Shown in pieces: positions 9,939 to 21,306 of a DNA stretch of 64,000 nucleotides (its first letter is position 1; the number at the start of each line of letters is the position of its first letter). Made by a program: the position numbers and the translations under genes. The notes beneath the pieces were generated by a model, which was not told the DNA's origin, searched no databases, and saw only the letters and a program-made list of their open reading frames with translations. The DNA is from Eimeria necatrix (taxonomy: Eukaryota; Apicomplexa; Conoidasida; Eucoccidiorida; Eimeriidae). The stretch lies in assembly GCF_000499385.1 (NCBI RefSeq), contig NW_013655200.1:7533-71532 (forward strand). Reading direction: 5' to 3'.

Positions 9939-11005
9939 CTAAGGGGACTCTGCGCGGTGCGAGACCTGCCTGCAGTGGTCCTTAAGGGTAGCTTCTGCAC
10001 TTTTAGTTTGCACATTTCGTCTCCAGATGCTTCTGAAGTTGCACCTCTTCCGTGCGGTAGCCAACTTGCCGGCAATCACCAAACTAAATCTCCCGCTGCT
10101 TCTGTTGCTGCTGCACCTACTGCTCCTGCAGCTGTTGCTGCCTCCAATGTCTACTGCCGCGTCTTTGGGAAGCTGTTGCTGCAGCAGTACTAAGCGACGG
10201 TGTGCATCCAGCAAATCCCCGGGCTTGTATGCCCATGTAGCCATCACTGCACACACGGCGGATCCCAGGAGCTCAAGGAAGGTGAAGACGTACACTCTCT
10301 GTGCTGCAGCTGTTGCTGCTGCAGTTGCTGCTGCGGCATCGCCGTCAGCGGCTACAGCAATGCGAGATTTGGGTTGGAATGCCTCCGCGGCAAGTTCTAG
10401 CAGCTGAATGAAAAGAACGAGGGCCTTCAAGCAAGTAAACTTCCAGCCTGAGGTATACAGACAGCTCACCACATTTGGAAGATTCTATACGGTGCATGCC
10501 TCTAAATTTTGGAGCAGCAGCAGTACCAGTGCCCGCGGCTGCAGCTGTAGTAGCATCATGCCAGTGGAGCCAAAAACACTGATAGAAGGGCTGAAAAACG
10601 CCCGGAGAGTTTGGACTCAATACTGCAGATCATTGGCCCTGGCTTCTGACGCTACACCTTAGACCGAGAGCAGGTTTCAGTCTGACCGATGTTGAAAGGC
10701 TTCAGGAGAGGTCTTGTGGCGACAAACACCACTGCAAGGCCCCACATAGCGAGTACGAGAGAAAAGAAGCAGCAGAGCTGCAGCAATCGCTGCAGTAGAT
10801 GCTGCTGCCCATTCTCTCCAAGAGCCGAAGCAGCAGTGTCCGCAGCGCCGCCACCAACAGCGCCTGCTTCCCCCGGCGTCTTAGCTCTCTCGTTTCCAAG
10901 GTGCATCAGTGTTGGCAGTAAATAACACAGCAACACTCGCAGCAACTTCAGCACGGTGAAGGGCAGCAAGCAACGGTAACTCATGCGCAGGTCCCACTGA
11001 CGCAT
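9939..11005 (-). CDS. Predicted multi-pass membrane protein, exon model incomplete
   Basis: A first exon opens with ATG at 11005 and carries two hydrophobic segments, one near the start (CLLPFTVLKLLRVLLCYLL) and one near 10720 (LCCFFSLVLAMWGLAVVFVA); it should end near 10690 at a GT. Further down, the frame ending at 9939-9941 (TAG) carries FTFLELLGSAVCAVMATWAY and another hydrophobic helix (LKALVLFIQLLELAAEAF). Between them, in the same frame as the last part, lies a third hydrophobic stretch that is separated by a single TAG (about 10487-10489). The exons could not be joined with convincing splice sites. I do not recognise the family. The repeated long hydrophobic helices on one strand are the main support; function unknown. 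Confidence 0.4.
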
Positions 11006-11250
11006 ACGCACACGCAAGCTCTAGGCCTTAGCTGCTGACTGGGAAGGGCATTTAAACTAGCTTCAACAGAGACACCATCAGCTAAAGCGGTAGTCGCAGC
11101 TGAAGCAGCACTTGCAGGAGCACTAGCAGTAATGGAGCCGCTTGTCAACTCCTGTTAGTAGGAGCCATAGAACAAGCACTACGTTGCGAAAAAATAATGC
11201 AGAAATTACACATATTTGCGGCGGCCCGAGCAGCGGTGATAGCACAGAAT

Positions 11251-13167
11251 TTATTGATGATGGCGTGCAGTGGCATCAATTGTAACAGAAACAGCACCAG
11301 CAACAGCGGCGGCAAGCAGCTGCAGTGGTCTCACCGCTGAGAATGGCCTGGGCTTTGTATTCCAGGCGAAGCAGCAGAGAGGCGGCACAAACCAAACCTT
11401 TCTGTGGTTTTCTTCTGCAGCATGGCATTCCATTCCTTCTAGGACTACACCATCAGCACCACTTCTAGCGCCAGGAGGAAGTAGCTGCGGATCTAGGCGC
11501 TGCACTTCCACTGAAACAATGTCTGTCTTCCTTTGTTTTTGCGCCAACAGTACAGCGGGCGAGGAGCCCTGATTGGTCAGAGTGGTGCTACAGGTGCTGC
11601 CAGGTATTGCTGCCCCAGGACCTCCTTCAGCAATACTGGGCAGCTGCTGCTGTCGCTGTTGCTGTGACTGTTCTGACTGCTGCTGCTGTTTTTGTTCATG
11701 TTGAGCCTCCTGATTTTGTTCAGCCTCACAAGCTGCTGTAACACATACAAAAGAGGTGTTTACGAGGCATCCTTTGCTGTTGATGGCACTTTGTGCACCG
11801 AAAGGTGAAACAGCAAGACCCGAACTATTGCCTGCAACGCTTCTATTCTTGGCTTCTGCACTTTCATTACACTGCTGCCGCTTCTCTTGTTGCTGCTGCC
11901 GATGGCCCTTAGGCAAGGGGTCACTACAGCCTTCGGCAATAGCGGCACAGAGGGGAGAAGCAGCGGCAATAGTGGGTGCAGCACCAGGTAGCAGAAGTGG
12001 ATCTCCCTCTAGAGGTGACCGTTCGGTTTCTCGACTAGGCGGAGCAGCAGCGCCAGCAGCAGTAGGTATGCTGCGGGTTGTGCTGCTGCGATGGCTTGTA
12101 GACGCTCCAAGCCGTGCGCGGTGCCTGTGCAGCTTGTCTTTGCAGCGATGCCAAATTGACAACTTCGCCTGAGGACCGGAAGGGCCGCTGCATGTACTGC
12201 TTTTGCTGCTGTCGTTGCTGCTGTTACCGTCATGGTTCCTGCTCTTGCACAAATCTCGTGCAGAGCGATCTTCACGATTGCAGCAGCAACGCTCTATTGG
12301 TTGGCCGCAGCCTAGGTTGCACTTGGTGCTGGTGAAACAGCTGGCTTTCCTAGCCTTCTTCCACCTACTGCGCCTTCGAGGAGCAGAAGAGGCTGCAGAA
12401 ACGCAGCAGGAGCCACTGGCTGCCTCCGGAAGCTCTACCTGTCCTTCGGCAATCCTTCCCATCACGTGAGCAGCAGCGCCGTCAGCCGCTGCTGCAGACG
12501 CAGATGCTGCTGACTTGGCTTCCTCTGCTGCTGGACGGCCTTCCTGACTTGGTTCTTTAGTGGCTGCTGTTGCCTCAAGTGGCTTCGTTGTCGCTGCTTC
12601 TGCTGCTGCTTCAGCTTGCGCTCCAGCGGCTACTGAGGAGGAAGAAAGCTTGTTGCGGGGAGCCGCTGCACTTTGCTCTAGAGTGAGTGCTGCTACGGCT
12701 GGTGCGGGTGCTACTGTTGTCGTCAATGCTGTTGTTGATGCTGCTGCTGCTGGCGGCGGGAGAGTGGTGGCAGCTAGACTGTGGCTGCCTTCGTTTGCTG
12801 CATTGAGTTCACATGTGTTTTGCCCTTTGTTGCGGCCCTGCTCACCGCTGCTACTGCTGCTGCTATTGTTCTTTCTACTGCTGCTACTGTTGCATGAGTG
12901 GCCAAAGTGCTTGGCAATAGTTGGCAAGGCCTCCAACTTCACTATTCCCTCCTTTATGTGCTGTTTCTCCTTCTGCTCCTGCTGCAGTGTAGGAGCTGAA
13001 TCTTCCTTGTCTGAAATGGGCTTGCTCTGGTGGCTTTCCATGTTGCCATATCCCTTCGTATCCTCAAGAGCTTTGCCGATGCTTTCAGGGGATGGTAGCG
13101 CGTGCTGCTGCTGTAGCAGAAGCAACGTGGTCTCTGGGCCACCCATCAGGTGTAGCATCAGCAGCAT
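11251..13167 (-). CDS. Low-complexity protein of 638 aa, unknown function
   Basis: A single minus-strand frame runs from the first in-frame ATG at 13167 to TAA at 11251-11253. The protein has Ala, Ser, Thr and Gln tracts separated by charged segments, a Cys/Arg-rich patch in the middle (for example CNLGCGQPIERCCCNRE) and a hydrophobic Ala/Val stretch near the C terminus. The start is doubtful. Immediately upstream another frame on the same strand encodes a signal-like helix (VVIVSIAFGLGSLLLALFHA), which could be joined by a short intron so that the protein would be secreted. No domain recognised. The mix of charged, non-repetitive parts makes coding more likely than chance for this frame. Confidence 0.45.
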   Translation of the reverse strand: MLLMLHLMGGPETTLLLLQQQHALPSPESIGKALEDTKGYGNMESHQSKPISDKEDSAPTLQQEQKEKQHIKEGIVKLEALPTIAKHFGHSCNSSSSRKNNSSSSSSGEQGRNKGQNTCELNAANEGSHSLAATTLPPPAAAASTTALTTTVAPAPAVAALTLEQSAAAPRNKLSSSSVAAGAQAEAAAEAATTKPLEATAATKEPSQEGRPAAEEAKSAASASAAAADGAAAHVMGRIAEGQVELPEAASGSCCVSAASSAPRRRSRWKKARKASCFTSTKCNLGCGQPIERCCCNREDRSARDLCKSRNHDGNSSNDSSKSSTCSGPSGPQAKLSIWHRCKDKLHRHRARLGASTSHRSSTTRSIPTAAGAAAPPSRETERSPLEGDPLLLPGAAPTIAAASPLCAAIAEGCSDPLPKGHRQQQQEKRQQCNESAEAKNRSVAGNSSGLAVSPFGAQSAINSKGCLVNTSFVCVTAACEAEQNQEAQHEQKQQQQSEQSQQQRQQQLPSIAEGGPGAAIPGSTCSTTLTNQGSSPAVLLAQKQRKTDIVSVEVQRLDPQLLPPGARSGADGVVLEGMECHAAEENHRKVWFVPPLCCFAWNTKPRPFSAVRPLQLLAAAVAGAVSVTIDATARHHQ

Positions 13168-14299
13168 GAAACAATGCAAGCAGCAAACTTCCCAGGCCGA
13201 ACGCAATTGAGACAATAACAACCCTCCGCGCGGCTCGAGAAGGGAAAGCCTGAAGGGAGAATTATCACAGCGGCAGCGCCAGACAGCAACAGCAACGGGC
13301 AGTTGTTAGGAATGGTACACCCCGCAGCAGTGAGCAACTCAGTGTGGTAATGTGCGCAAGGCAATATCGTTGAAAGCTATTGAGACACCACTGCAACCAT
13401 TGCAGGGCTACAACTCTGCGGCACCATATTATACCTTATGCTCCTAGTGTTTTAGCTGCGTCTGCTTCTACAGCTACTGCTATTTTTGATGCTGCTGGTG
13501 GAATGCTTCACCAAGCGACCGCCCCAGAGAGAGGGAAGAAAGAATAGACGAGGCTCATGTGGAGAGCAGCAGGTGGACTGAAACAGCGTCGCTGCAGAAG
13601 CCTCAGCTCAGCAGCTACTGAGGAGAATCGCCGCTGGTGCAGTACCCAGAGCAGCAGTAGCAAGATGCAAATCACCGTCGATGAGACCCTGCAGCAAAAG
13701 CAACTCCCGGAAGACTAAAACGCATAAGTCAATAGGCTGTGTGGCTCTTTTGCTGGTACATAAGTAAATATATCACTGCAATATTAGGAACGCTTATGTT
13801 TAAATTCACGCCCGTGGCCTAGTTGGTTTGCGCATTTTTTGTATGCATATGTGCTCTTCTGTATTCTATCTGTTTTGCACCGTGCATAAAGCATGCTTCC
13901 ATGAATCTCTTCCCAGCTTGTGAAGCATACAGGTAGCTGAATGTAAATGTGTCTCTTCGTGTTAACTATTTGCGAGCAGCAGCTTGTTTTGAAGGCGCAT
14001 ATCTACAGACATCTAAGCAACCCAAAATCCATAAGCAGCTCGAAATCCAGGTAACTCAAAATCCATGTTTTCTGCGGGTCATCAATGTACGTATAGGATT
14101 GCCTCTGTGCTCTTGGAAAGAATATGTTTAAGCTGCTGCATGCAATCATATGTTAGTGCAGGTAAAGGTGCAGATGCACAGACTTTGAGTAGAGCTTCAG
14201 GTATGTTCTGATCCTTGTCCCTAATCCCATTTGCAGAAGGCTGGCTCGTATTCAAGTGATAGTGCTGATATAACTTCTGTTGCTGCTGCATAAAAGGCT
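13168..14299. other. Intergenic, possible 5' exon of the previous gene
   Basis: Bases 13170-13260 may hold a signal-peptide exon on the minus strand for the gene at 11251-13167. The rest, to 14299, is AT-rich with no supported gene. Confidence 0.4.
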
Positions 14300-14737
14300 T
14301 TACCAGATCCACATAGGCACCTCCGCGACGGGAGTAGGGTCTGCGACGTGAACATTTCCATAGAAGGAAGGGGGCTCCTGCACTCCCAACGGCGTCCCGC
14401 GGGTTCCTTCAAGTCCCGAATTTGAAAATACATACGGCTCGCTCGTCTCGTTAGCATGCATTGATGAATGAAGCGACGCCGATGTGTAAAACTGCATTTG
14501 AGAGGCAGCGCCGGGCTCACTGGGGGTCCCCAAGAAGCCCAAACCCACATCCTTGTACGGGTCACCCAGCGCTTGCAGCCGGCGTGTTTCCCCTCTCAGC
14601 TGGAAGTAATGGTAAAGGCTTCCCACGGGAGCTTCAGCAGGGGCAGTAGCGAAGACCGGGGTGGGGTTCCAAGGAAATAAGAGAAAAAGCACCAAGGGGA
14701 CCTGCCCGTGAGGCCCTCTGCCCCTTAGAGCCCTCAT
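14300..14737 (-). CDS. Hypothetical protein with possible N-terminal signal, 145 aa
   Basis: ATG at 14737, stop TAA at 14300-14302. The N terminus has a few Arg followed by a hydrophobic run (VPLVLFLLFPW) and PTPVFATAPAEA, a possible signal or organelle-targeting leader. The body is not repetitive (LYHYFQLRGETRRLQALGDP and further). A good donor (CTG|GTAAAG) lies just before the stop at about 14303, so the gene may continue in further exons to the left, where another frame on the same strand is open. I do not recognise the family. Confidence 0.45.
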   Translation of the reverse strand: MRALRGRGPHGQVPLVLFLLFPWNPTPVFATAPAEAPVGSLYHYFQLRGETRRLQALGDPYKDVGLGFLGTPSEPGAASQMQFYTSASLHSSMHANETSEPYVFSNSGLEGTRGTPLGVQEPPSFYGNVHVADPTPVAEVPMWIW

Positions 14738-15123
14738 GAGTAGGCGGGTGGCTCAAGGTGGATCGAATACACTTAACCGATATAGCAGGAGAAGATAAAA
14801 GAGATAAATACATGAATGAGGCCAGAGGGGCAGCCTTAGGGCGCACACGGACACTAACCTTACATGCGGACACAGTCGGTGAAGGGACCGTGACTCTAAC
14901 GGCGAATTCTCAACTTATCGCACCCTCTTCTGTTCTCTGGAGAGACACATATAAAGGGAATAAAATGGTTTAGGGGTGGGTGAGTGCACACTGCTTCAGT
15001 CTCACCAAGCGCCAACTACAACCAACCAGCTAGCAACTGTCCTGTAACGCGATATGGCTCCAAACGGGTTCCTGGAACTCTCCATCAGTAAATTCGGGCA
15101 AAACCACCCAAGGAGGTCCCATA

Positions 15124-15442
15124 ATGAAGTTAATAGCTGCAATGAATAAACTAATTCCGGAGATTTCTAGTGCTGGGTTCCACGTCGCCGAGCAGGTCAC
15201 TACGCGAGGCGGCTACACAAGAAAGCCATTGCTGTACTCGCCTTTGCAGTAAGTACAGAAAACGGCGGAAAGACCATCTCTTGACTAAGGATGAGGCCTT
15301 AAGAAGAACTAAAGCTCAGATGAAAGCACACCACATTTCAGGACAGCGAGTCACTGCAACCGGAAGTGCTCGTCGTCGTCGCCGAACCAACAGCAAGCAG
15401 CACAAAGTTCCAATGCGAAACAAGACACCTTTGGCCTTCTAA
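15124..15442 (+). CDS. Small basic protein, exons uncertain
   Basis: A plus-strand frame from ATG 15124 reads MKLIAAMNKLIPEISSAGFH and then VAEQVTTRGGYTRKPLLY, ending at a strong donor-like GTAAGT at 15249. Further right a strongly basic frame (rich in Arg and Lys, with GSARRRRRTNSK near its end) runs to TAA at 15440-15442 and is followed by AATAAA within ten bases. The two parts are in different frames, so an intron or a different first exon must be assumed. Composition resembles a ribosomal or nucleic-acid-binding protein, but no family is recognised. Confidence 0.35.
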
Positions 15443-18400
15443 AAGAATAAAAGTTTGATAAACAGGCTTATTTTAATCAAAGACTGAAAGAAATGCTACA
15501 AACTCCCGGTGCTTCGTGGGAGCACGAACGCGGACGACATGCGGCAGAGGCGGTCTGTGGGGCGCGCAGGAACAATAACGAAACCAGTAAATATTTCATA
15601 TTATACATGAATCATTGATATTAACGGCATGGGTGCATTTGCTGTCCCTTGTCTCATTTTGGGAGGCGCTTTTTTCGACTGCTCAGACGTGCCCGCGTAG
15701 CCAGCAATGAGTGAAGGAACAGTTCATAAACAAGACCCCGCTTTGTGTCCAGTTCAAGCAAAACAAAATAATTCTTGGTTGCTTGGAAAAGTCTAACGAA
15801 TTTCCTGTCCTCCTGGGTCTAGAAGCAATGGACTGATATCAGCTTCAGACTGCTCGAAGTATCAATCCATTCTCAAATTACTGCTTCTTATGTTTGGCTC
15901 CTTAAACCCTCCGAAATTTCGGTTTAAATCATGGCTGCTGTTAGTCAGGTCGAAATGTACAATTGGCAAGGTGGTGTTCCCCATACCTAGGTAGCTACAA
16001 TACAAGCAATGAAGGCAAAACTATACGGTAGACTGCCCTTCACTGCGTGTCTCGAGCTGTGCTTCATCCAGCCAGAAAATTAAAAGTATTGGCAAATAAT
16101 TGAAGGAAGGGGCTGAGGCCGGATCTTGCGGCTCCTCCTCCCCTCAAGGGTATGCTGTGGCACCCCACACACAAACCTTCACATCTCGCAATCTGTCTTG
16201 AATTCCTCCGATTTGTGCATTTCCATTAAACACCCTAGATAGGCATGAATACTACAGTCTTTACGGCGAACAATTGGAGCCGCGTGACTTCCGGTGACTC
16301 CCAGCAATACTCTACTCAATCTGTGGGCGAGGTGGTCAAGTCTTTGACTATACTTTCTGATTTGGAACTACTTTTGCAGGCTGGGACGATCCTCTACAGC
16401 CCTAGGCAAAGCCGGAGGAAAGTAATGCTGAAAACACCGTCATCTGGGATCGCAGGGAGCCCACCGCAGTCACGACACCCTGACGTGTCATAGACAACAG
16501 TCAGAATCATAATAGCTGCATCTTTTCCAGTACTGAGCTGCGACGCTCTTTCGACGCTCAACTAGATAAGCAAGCCTCAGACGTAGTCCGGTAACTACTA
16601 GGCCAATACTATGTAGGACACTTACTTTCTTCGAAGCTATCGTGCCACTGTTGCCTTCCAGCGTGAAGTCTCAGTCCAAAGGGGCCTATACATAGGCTCA
16701 TAGTGCCTGTATATTCAGTATCGTATTGCTTCTATGTTCAGTATCGTACTGCTTGTTTATTCATTACTAGATGCTGGCATCAACTTGCAAGCACAAGGGC
16801 TTGCTGGCGGACCAAGAAAACGAACTGCGGCGCACGATGGCAGTGATCCTCAAACCAGTCACTTCAAAACATCCTTGCGGATATGTACTATCAGATTAAA
16901 AGCGTGAAGCAGTATGCAGCGAACCACCAAGTTGATAGGCTGATAGATTCAAAGAGTAGAACATGATCAGATTCGCTGAAGCTCCATATTCCTGTGTGGT
17001 TGCCTGTCCAAGCATCTCGCGCTACCTAAAATATTTAAAAATTTAAGTGAGCATCTAACATAAATTCTGTTCGGCTGGTGCGGAAACAGTTGATTGAAGG
17101 ATCGGAGGTACTTCTCCGTGTCATTGTGCCCCTCTAGCATACAGCACTTTCGCGGGGAGAAACATGACCTGGACAAGCAGCATTCGGGGCTATCGTAAGC
17201 CTTTGCAAATGCTTGAGGTAGTAGGAAAGGCTCCTGGCGCAGATAGTAGCGGGGCACTTCCTCAGCTTTGCTTGCTGATTATTCAGCGTGGCTGCCACAG
17301 TGGACATGAACGAACGGGTCTCGCGACAAGGAAACCGAAGGCAAATCTGCAAGTTGAGGCCCACTTGCGAGAAGAAATAGGGAAAAATAAGACGGGAAAA
17401 GAAGGTGAAGGAGACATAACAGCATACCCCCAAAGTAGTATGCGTTACTGAAACGAAACGCCAGACCAGCGGAGCCCAGTCATACCCGGCGAGCGCAGTC
17501 AACGAAAATATTAAACGAAATAGCCTATCCAACACAGGGATTACCTCACCGTTGAATTTCTTGTATGTGAATGTGAATGAGTTCTCTTTGGTTTAATGTG
17601 ATAACACGCCGCATTAACTCAAGTGCGCGCGCAGCCGGACGTATTTGCTGTCTGCGCAGAAGCAGCAACGGCGACAGAGATTACATTACCTCAAACTTAA
17701 AACAAAAGGAAACCCACCATTTTTTCCTGAAAAGCTGTGACCCTAGCCGACATCATTGGACTTCAGGGAAATCACCGGCAAAAACTCTAGCCACTGGAAG
17801 CTCATTGGGAGTGCGATGCACGACTACTCAGTAGGAGAAGAGCCTGCAACTTGCAAAATAGGCCATCTCCCCGTGAGAACCCCTTATGAGACTGAAAGCT
17901 AAGGTGCAAGGAGGTTTGCTGTTCATGGGATGGAAGGGTTTTCAAGTTAAATGACACTCAAGACCAATGAAGAGTTCCGCTGCTCGAGCACTGAAGCCAA
18001 ATCGTGTCTGGAGCAAATCCTCCGATTGCTGCCAAATTTACAATGCATGCCACTTTACGTTCTCTTTGTTTTGGGGGGAATGAGAATCGTGGGACTGGGC
18101 GATGCTGCAGCTCCTAGAGTACGTAAAGTTAACAAAATCAGAGGCGCGTGATCCCTCCGTTGTTTCGGAGAGAGTACGAATAAATTTGGCAGCAAATGTA
18201 CTTAGTATGCTCTGCTGGTATCCTTGCCGGCTATGGACTTAAGGTTGAATGCTTCGAGGATTCAGACATTACTTTCGATGATGTCGTGGGGTCTGAATTC
18301 CTTCCGCGTACTCACTCATCAAGCAAGCCGACCCTCGATCAACGCCTACGGATATAACTTAACAAGTCATATCGCTCTGAATTCCAATAAATTTCTGAAG

Positions 18401-19006
18401 ACGAACAAAATTGGTTATTGGCTAAGAGTGAGAACGAGCTGCTATGGCGCGTCTTGCAAGCTGCTAAGGTTTGAATTTGATTGAACCTCAGTCCTGAATG
18501 TTTACAGCACAAGCCACTAAATTTTCGCAGGTTTTAACCCCCATTGACGATATTTCGAAGTTCATATATTCAAGCGTAACACTCCCTGGAATCTGCAACC
18601 AGCCTGACAAAAATTTCCAGGTAAATTTTTGAATCCAGGACACCCACCGTACGCCATTATGCTCGGCGGTTTGTTCATTTAGTAGAAGAGACACCATTGA
18701 GTTTCCCTGCTCCATATTTACGTCAATATGAGGCCAAGTCCCACGCTGCGTGCCCCACAATTATGAGTGGTCATCCGCACAAAGCTGAAGGACATCGCAA
18801 ATGGTTTGTCCTGCTTTCAGCATAATTCATTACACGCCGCTGTTTAAGACGCACTGGCTACTTTTCTGTTTCTCTAAGACTTCCTTCCTATATACTAAGA
18901 CGCATATGACAGACCAAGGTGAGCGCGTAAACCCCGCTGAATTCTACATGCACGATCACCAACACACCCCGAGTAGGACGGAACCCTCTACTCTGCAAGT
19001 TCTTCT
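15443..19006. other. Gene-poor region, nothing supported
   Basis: About 3.5 kb of mid-GC to AT-rich sequence lacking the CAG repeats that mark genes on both sides. Open frames are short, begin without ATG and show no recognisable domain. No RNA gene was seen. Confidence 0.55.
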
Positions 19007-19262
19007 TTAGTCTACCCCTTCTGGCATTTCCGCTTTCATCTTGTGACTCCTGACATTGTCCTGTAAAGGCTGCTTGCCGCCTTTCAACTCGAAAGCCTCA
19101 CGAGTCAGCGTGTCATGCGCCACACGGCCGAAGTCCTTCTTCGGCACGACGACCAGCCCTTTTAAGCCAGCACGAATTATAAACTTCCCAGTTTGCACTG
19201 ATTTCCATTGTCCTTCTGATCCCAGAACATCTGCACTACCAAGCCGTTCGCAGCAGCCTGCT
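19007..19262 (-). pseudogene. Open coding-like fragment of unknown origin
   Basis: A minus-strand frame is open for about 83 codons up to TAG at 19007-19009 and has ordinary protein composition (for example GKFIIRAGLKGLVVVPKKDF and then GRVAHDTLTREAFELKGGK). It starts after a stop with no good ATG at its beginning. It could be the last exon of an unfound gene or a relic of a mobile element; the motif around VVVPKKDFGRVAHDT is only vaguely like integrase-region sequence of LTR elements and is not enough to call it. Confidence 0.3.
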
Positions 19263-19319
19263 TAGGAAGGACGGTACGTGCTCAAGCCCTAGGTATATCT
19301 TTTCATTTTTCTACGGTAG

Positions 19320-19766
19320 ATCAAGTTCTTCAACGGAAACGCCGTTGATCCTTTGCTGCACACCAACGAGCTCCTACCTTGCACTATAGCTACCAAAGTA
19401 CGAGATTGCTCGGTGCACATGCGCATCCCCACGTTTTACAAATGTCCTGGTTATGAATTTTGTACAAAAATCTCTCAAATTGCCGAGCACGCGCAAATCT
19501 ACTTCCCTGGCTAGTTTCGTGCATTGTACAATCCAGGCATTCCTTTTGTACTACGCGCCGAAAATTGCAATGTTGAGGGTGCTCTCTTTCGCGGTGGCCA
19601 ACTTAAGTATCGCAACTGTCCCTGATTATATCCTGATCGCTACGTTGAGCAATCTCCATTTTTTGCTATAATCTACCAAAATTCAGTTTCTGAAAACTTT
19701 GCTGTGACGAAACACGCCTTTTTTAGAAATGAGATGCGTCCAGCCACAAACATCGCCTCTAGCTGA
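19320..19766 (+). pseudogene. Decayed coding sequence with in-frame stops, unknown family
   Basis: One plus-strand frame reads as ordinary, Cys-containing protein for nearly 150 codons (for example VDPLLHTNELLPCTIATKV, later YNPGIPFVLRAENCNVEGAL and DRYVEQSPFFAIIYQNS). It is broken by TAG at 19512-19514 and TGA at 19623-19625 and ends at TGA 19764-19766. The protein-like composition on both sides of each stop is what suggests a former gene. I do not recognise the family. It could also be exons with short introns around the stops. Confidence 0.35.
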
Positions 19767-19935
19767 CCAGCGGGGCCTTCACCGACCAACGCTTAATGGA
19801 GTGCTGTCTGTTTCGCGAGAGCAGGGCCTGCAAAGTATAGGTATAACGACAATCCATACACTAGCTTAGTGAAGAACCTAACGCCTGATATTGTTTTTAT
19901 CTTGCAATGTTTTCCAGTGCCTTCATTTACCTTTA

Positions 19936-19989
19936 TTTAGCAGTAATCAGAATGAACCTCTATTTAGTAGTAATCAGAATGAACCTGTG
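19936..19989. repeat. 27-bp tandem duplication
   Basis: Two adjacent copies of a 27-bp unit beginning TTTAG(C/T)AGTAATCAGAATG, with differences only at one internal base and the last three bases. Confidence 0.85.
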
Positions 19990-21245
19990 CAGCCACAACA
20001 GAAGAGGCACATGGGCTCCCAGCAGCGCTTAGTTCACTACAGCAGTATCCATTGCCCCTGCCACAGCATCTGACATGGGGTGCCTGGTGGGAAAAGGAGA
20101 CAGCCGAGAGGGTGATATTTCAGTCTTCATCCAAGCAAGCCAAATACTACGTGCAATCTACACTGAATGACTCCTGAATGAGGTGGGCTGCAACGCTCCT
20201 ACAAATGTTAAATATACCTTCTGTGAACAGCAGCCACCCTCAAAAGAACCCAAGTGGAGAGGTTGCGGGACTGTGCAGCCAATTACGCGCCTCCGACGGC
20301 TTCGTAGTACGCGAGTATAAAACATGCCTAATGAAAGAGTGAGCCTCTCCGAGTATGAGGCGAGCAACACAAACAAAGACCCGTTCAGCTGAAGCTCACT
20401 TTGGCAAGAAACGTGGGCGCTTGGTTCCGCTCATTTCAGGGCTAAGAGTAGGACTGAGATAGACCAATTTCTTGCACGTCGGGAGCTTAGAACAAAATTA
20501 ATGTTTGAGTGGATTAGCGTGCTGGGCAAACCCAGAAACGTATATAAGCGCATTGCTGAGGTAGGGGAGAACAACCTGATATGGGAAGGGAATGGATGTT
20601 AGAGGCATGTTTTAATCTTCGCTTCAAATGCGTGAGGAGTGTCCTTGAAACCAAAATGCTCCACGCTGTGGTCGGAACAAAACATAACGGACAAGAAGTC
20701 AACCTTCCATCGTTCCTCCTTGGCAGTGCGCATCTATTTTAAAATTGCTGATGAATTCAGCCAAAGAAGTGCTTTGCTCCTCTCAGTATCGTTCGAATAA
20801 GGGGAACCGGGATGGCGGAGAAGATCGTGGGAGCATTATGCTTGTAAGTCAACCGCTGATCTTCCATTTGTCAGAGATCACCATGATACTGTGAGTCTTA
20901 GGTTGGGGAAACAAGCGGGTCCTATTTACGCACTTACGACCAAACCAGCTTTCCCCTGTTTATGAAGAGTAAGAGGATAGGCCTCCACAGGATAGGTGGC
21001 AGACGCTGCTGAGGTGTTGCCGGACAATAGGAGCATGTGGCAATCATGAGAAAGCTTCGAGTGTAGTATGGTGGGTGGCTTTCACGAAACGCACCTCATT
21101 ACTCAGGTAATACGTAGGAAATCTCAATTGAGACAAAATGTGCCATTATTCTATGGAGGTAGAAGATACCTGAAATTGGCGTGTGTCTTCCCAGGAGGCC
21201 AGTATGCTGGGTCTTCCCAGGAACCCCTGGTCGGGCTCCTGAAGT

Positions 21246-21306
21246 AAGCAGGTAACAGCTCCATGCTCACGCTCTGTGAAGAGAAGCAGGTAACAGCTCC
21301 ATGCTC
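21246..21306. repeat. 23-bp direct repeat, period 38
   Basis: AAGCAGGTAACAGCTCCATG followed by CTC occurs at 21246 and again at 21284, separated by 15 bases. Purpose unknown. Confidence 0.85.

Noticed and set aside
11270..13210. Plus-strand frames opposite the low-complexity gene
   Set aside because: They consist of Ala/Cys/Leu runs produced by the same repeats and lack charged, non-repetitive parts.
17134..17535. Minus-strand frame with a hydrophobic segment
   Set aside because: No ATG start, no domain, overlapping frames equally open; insufficient support.
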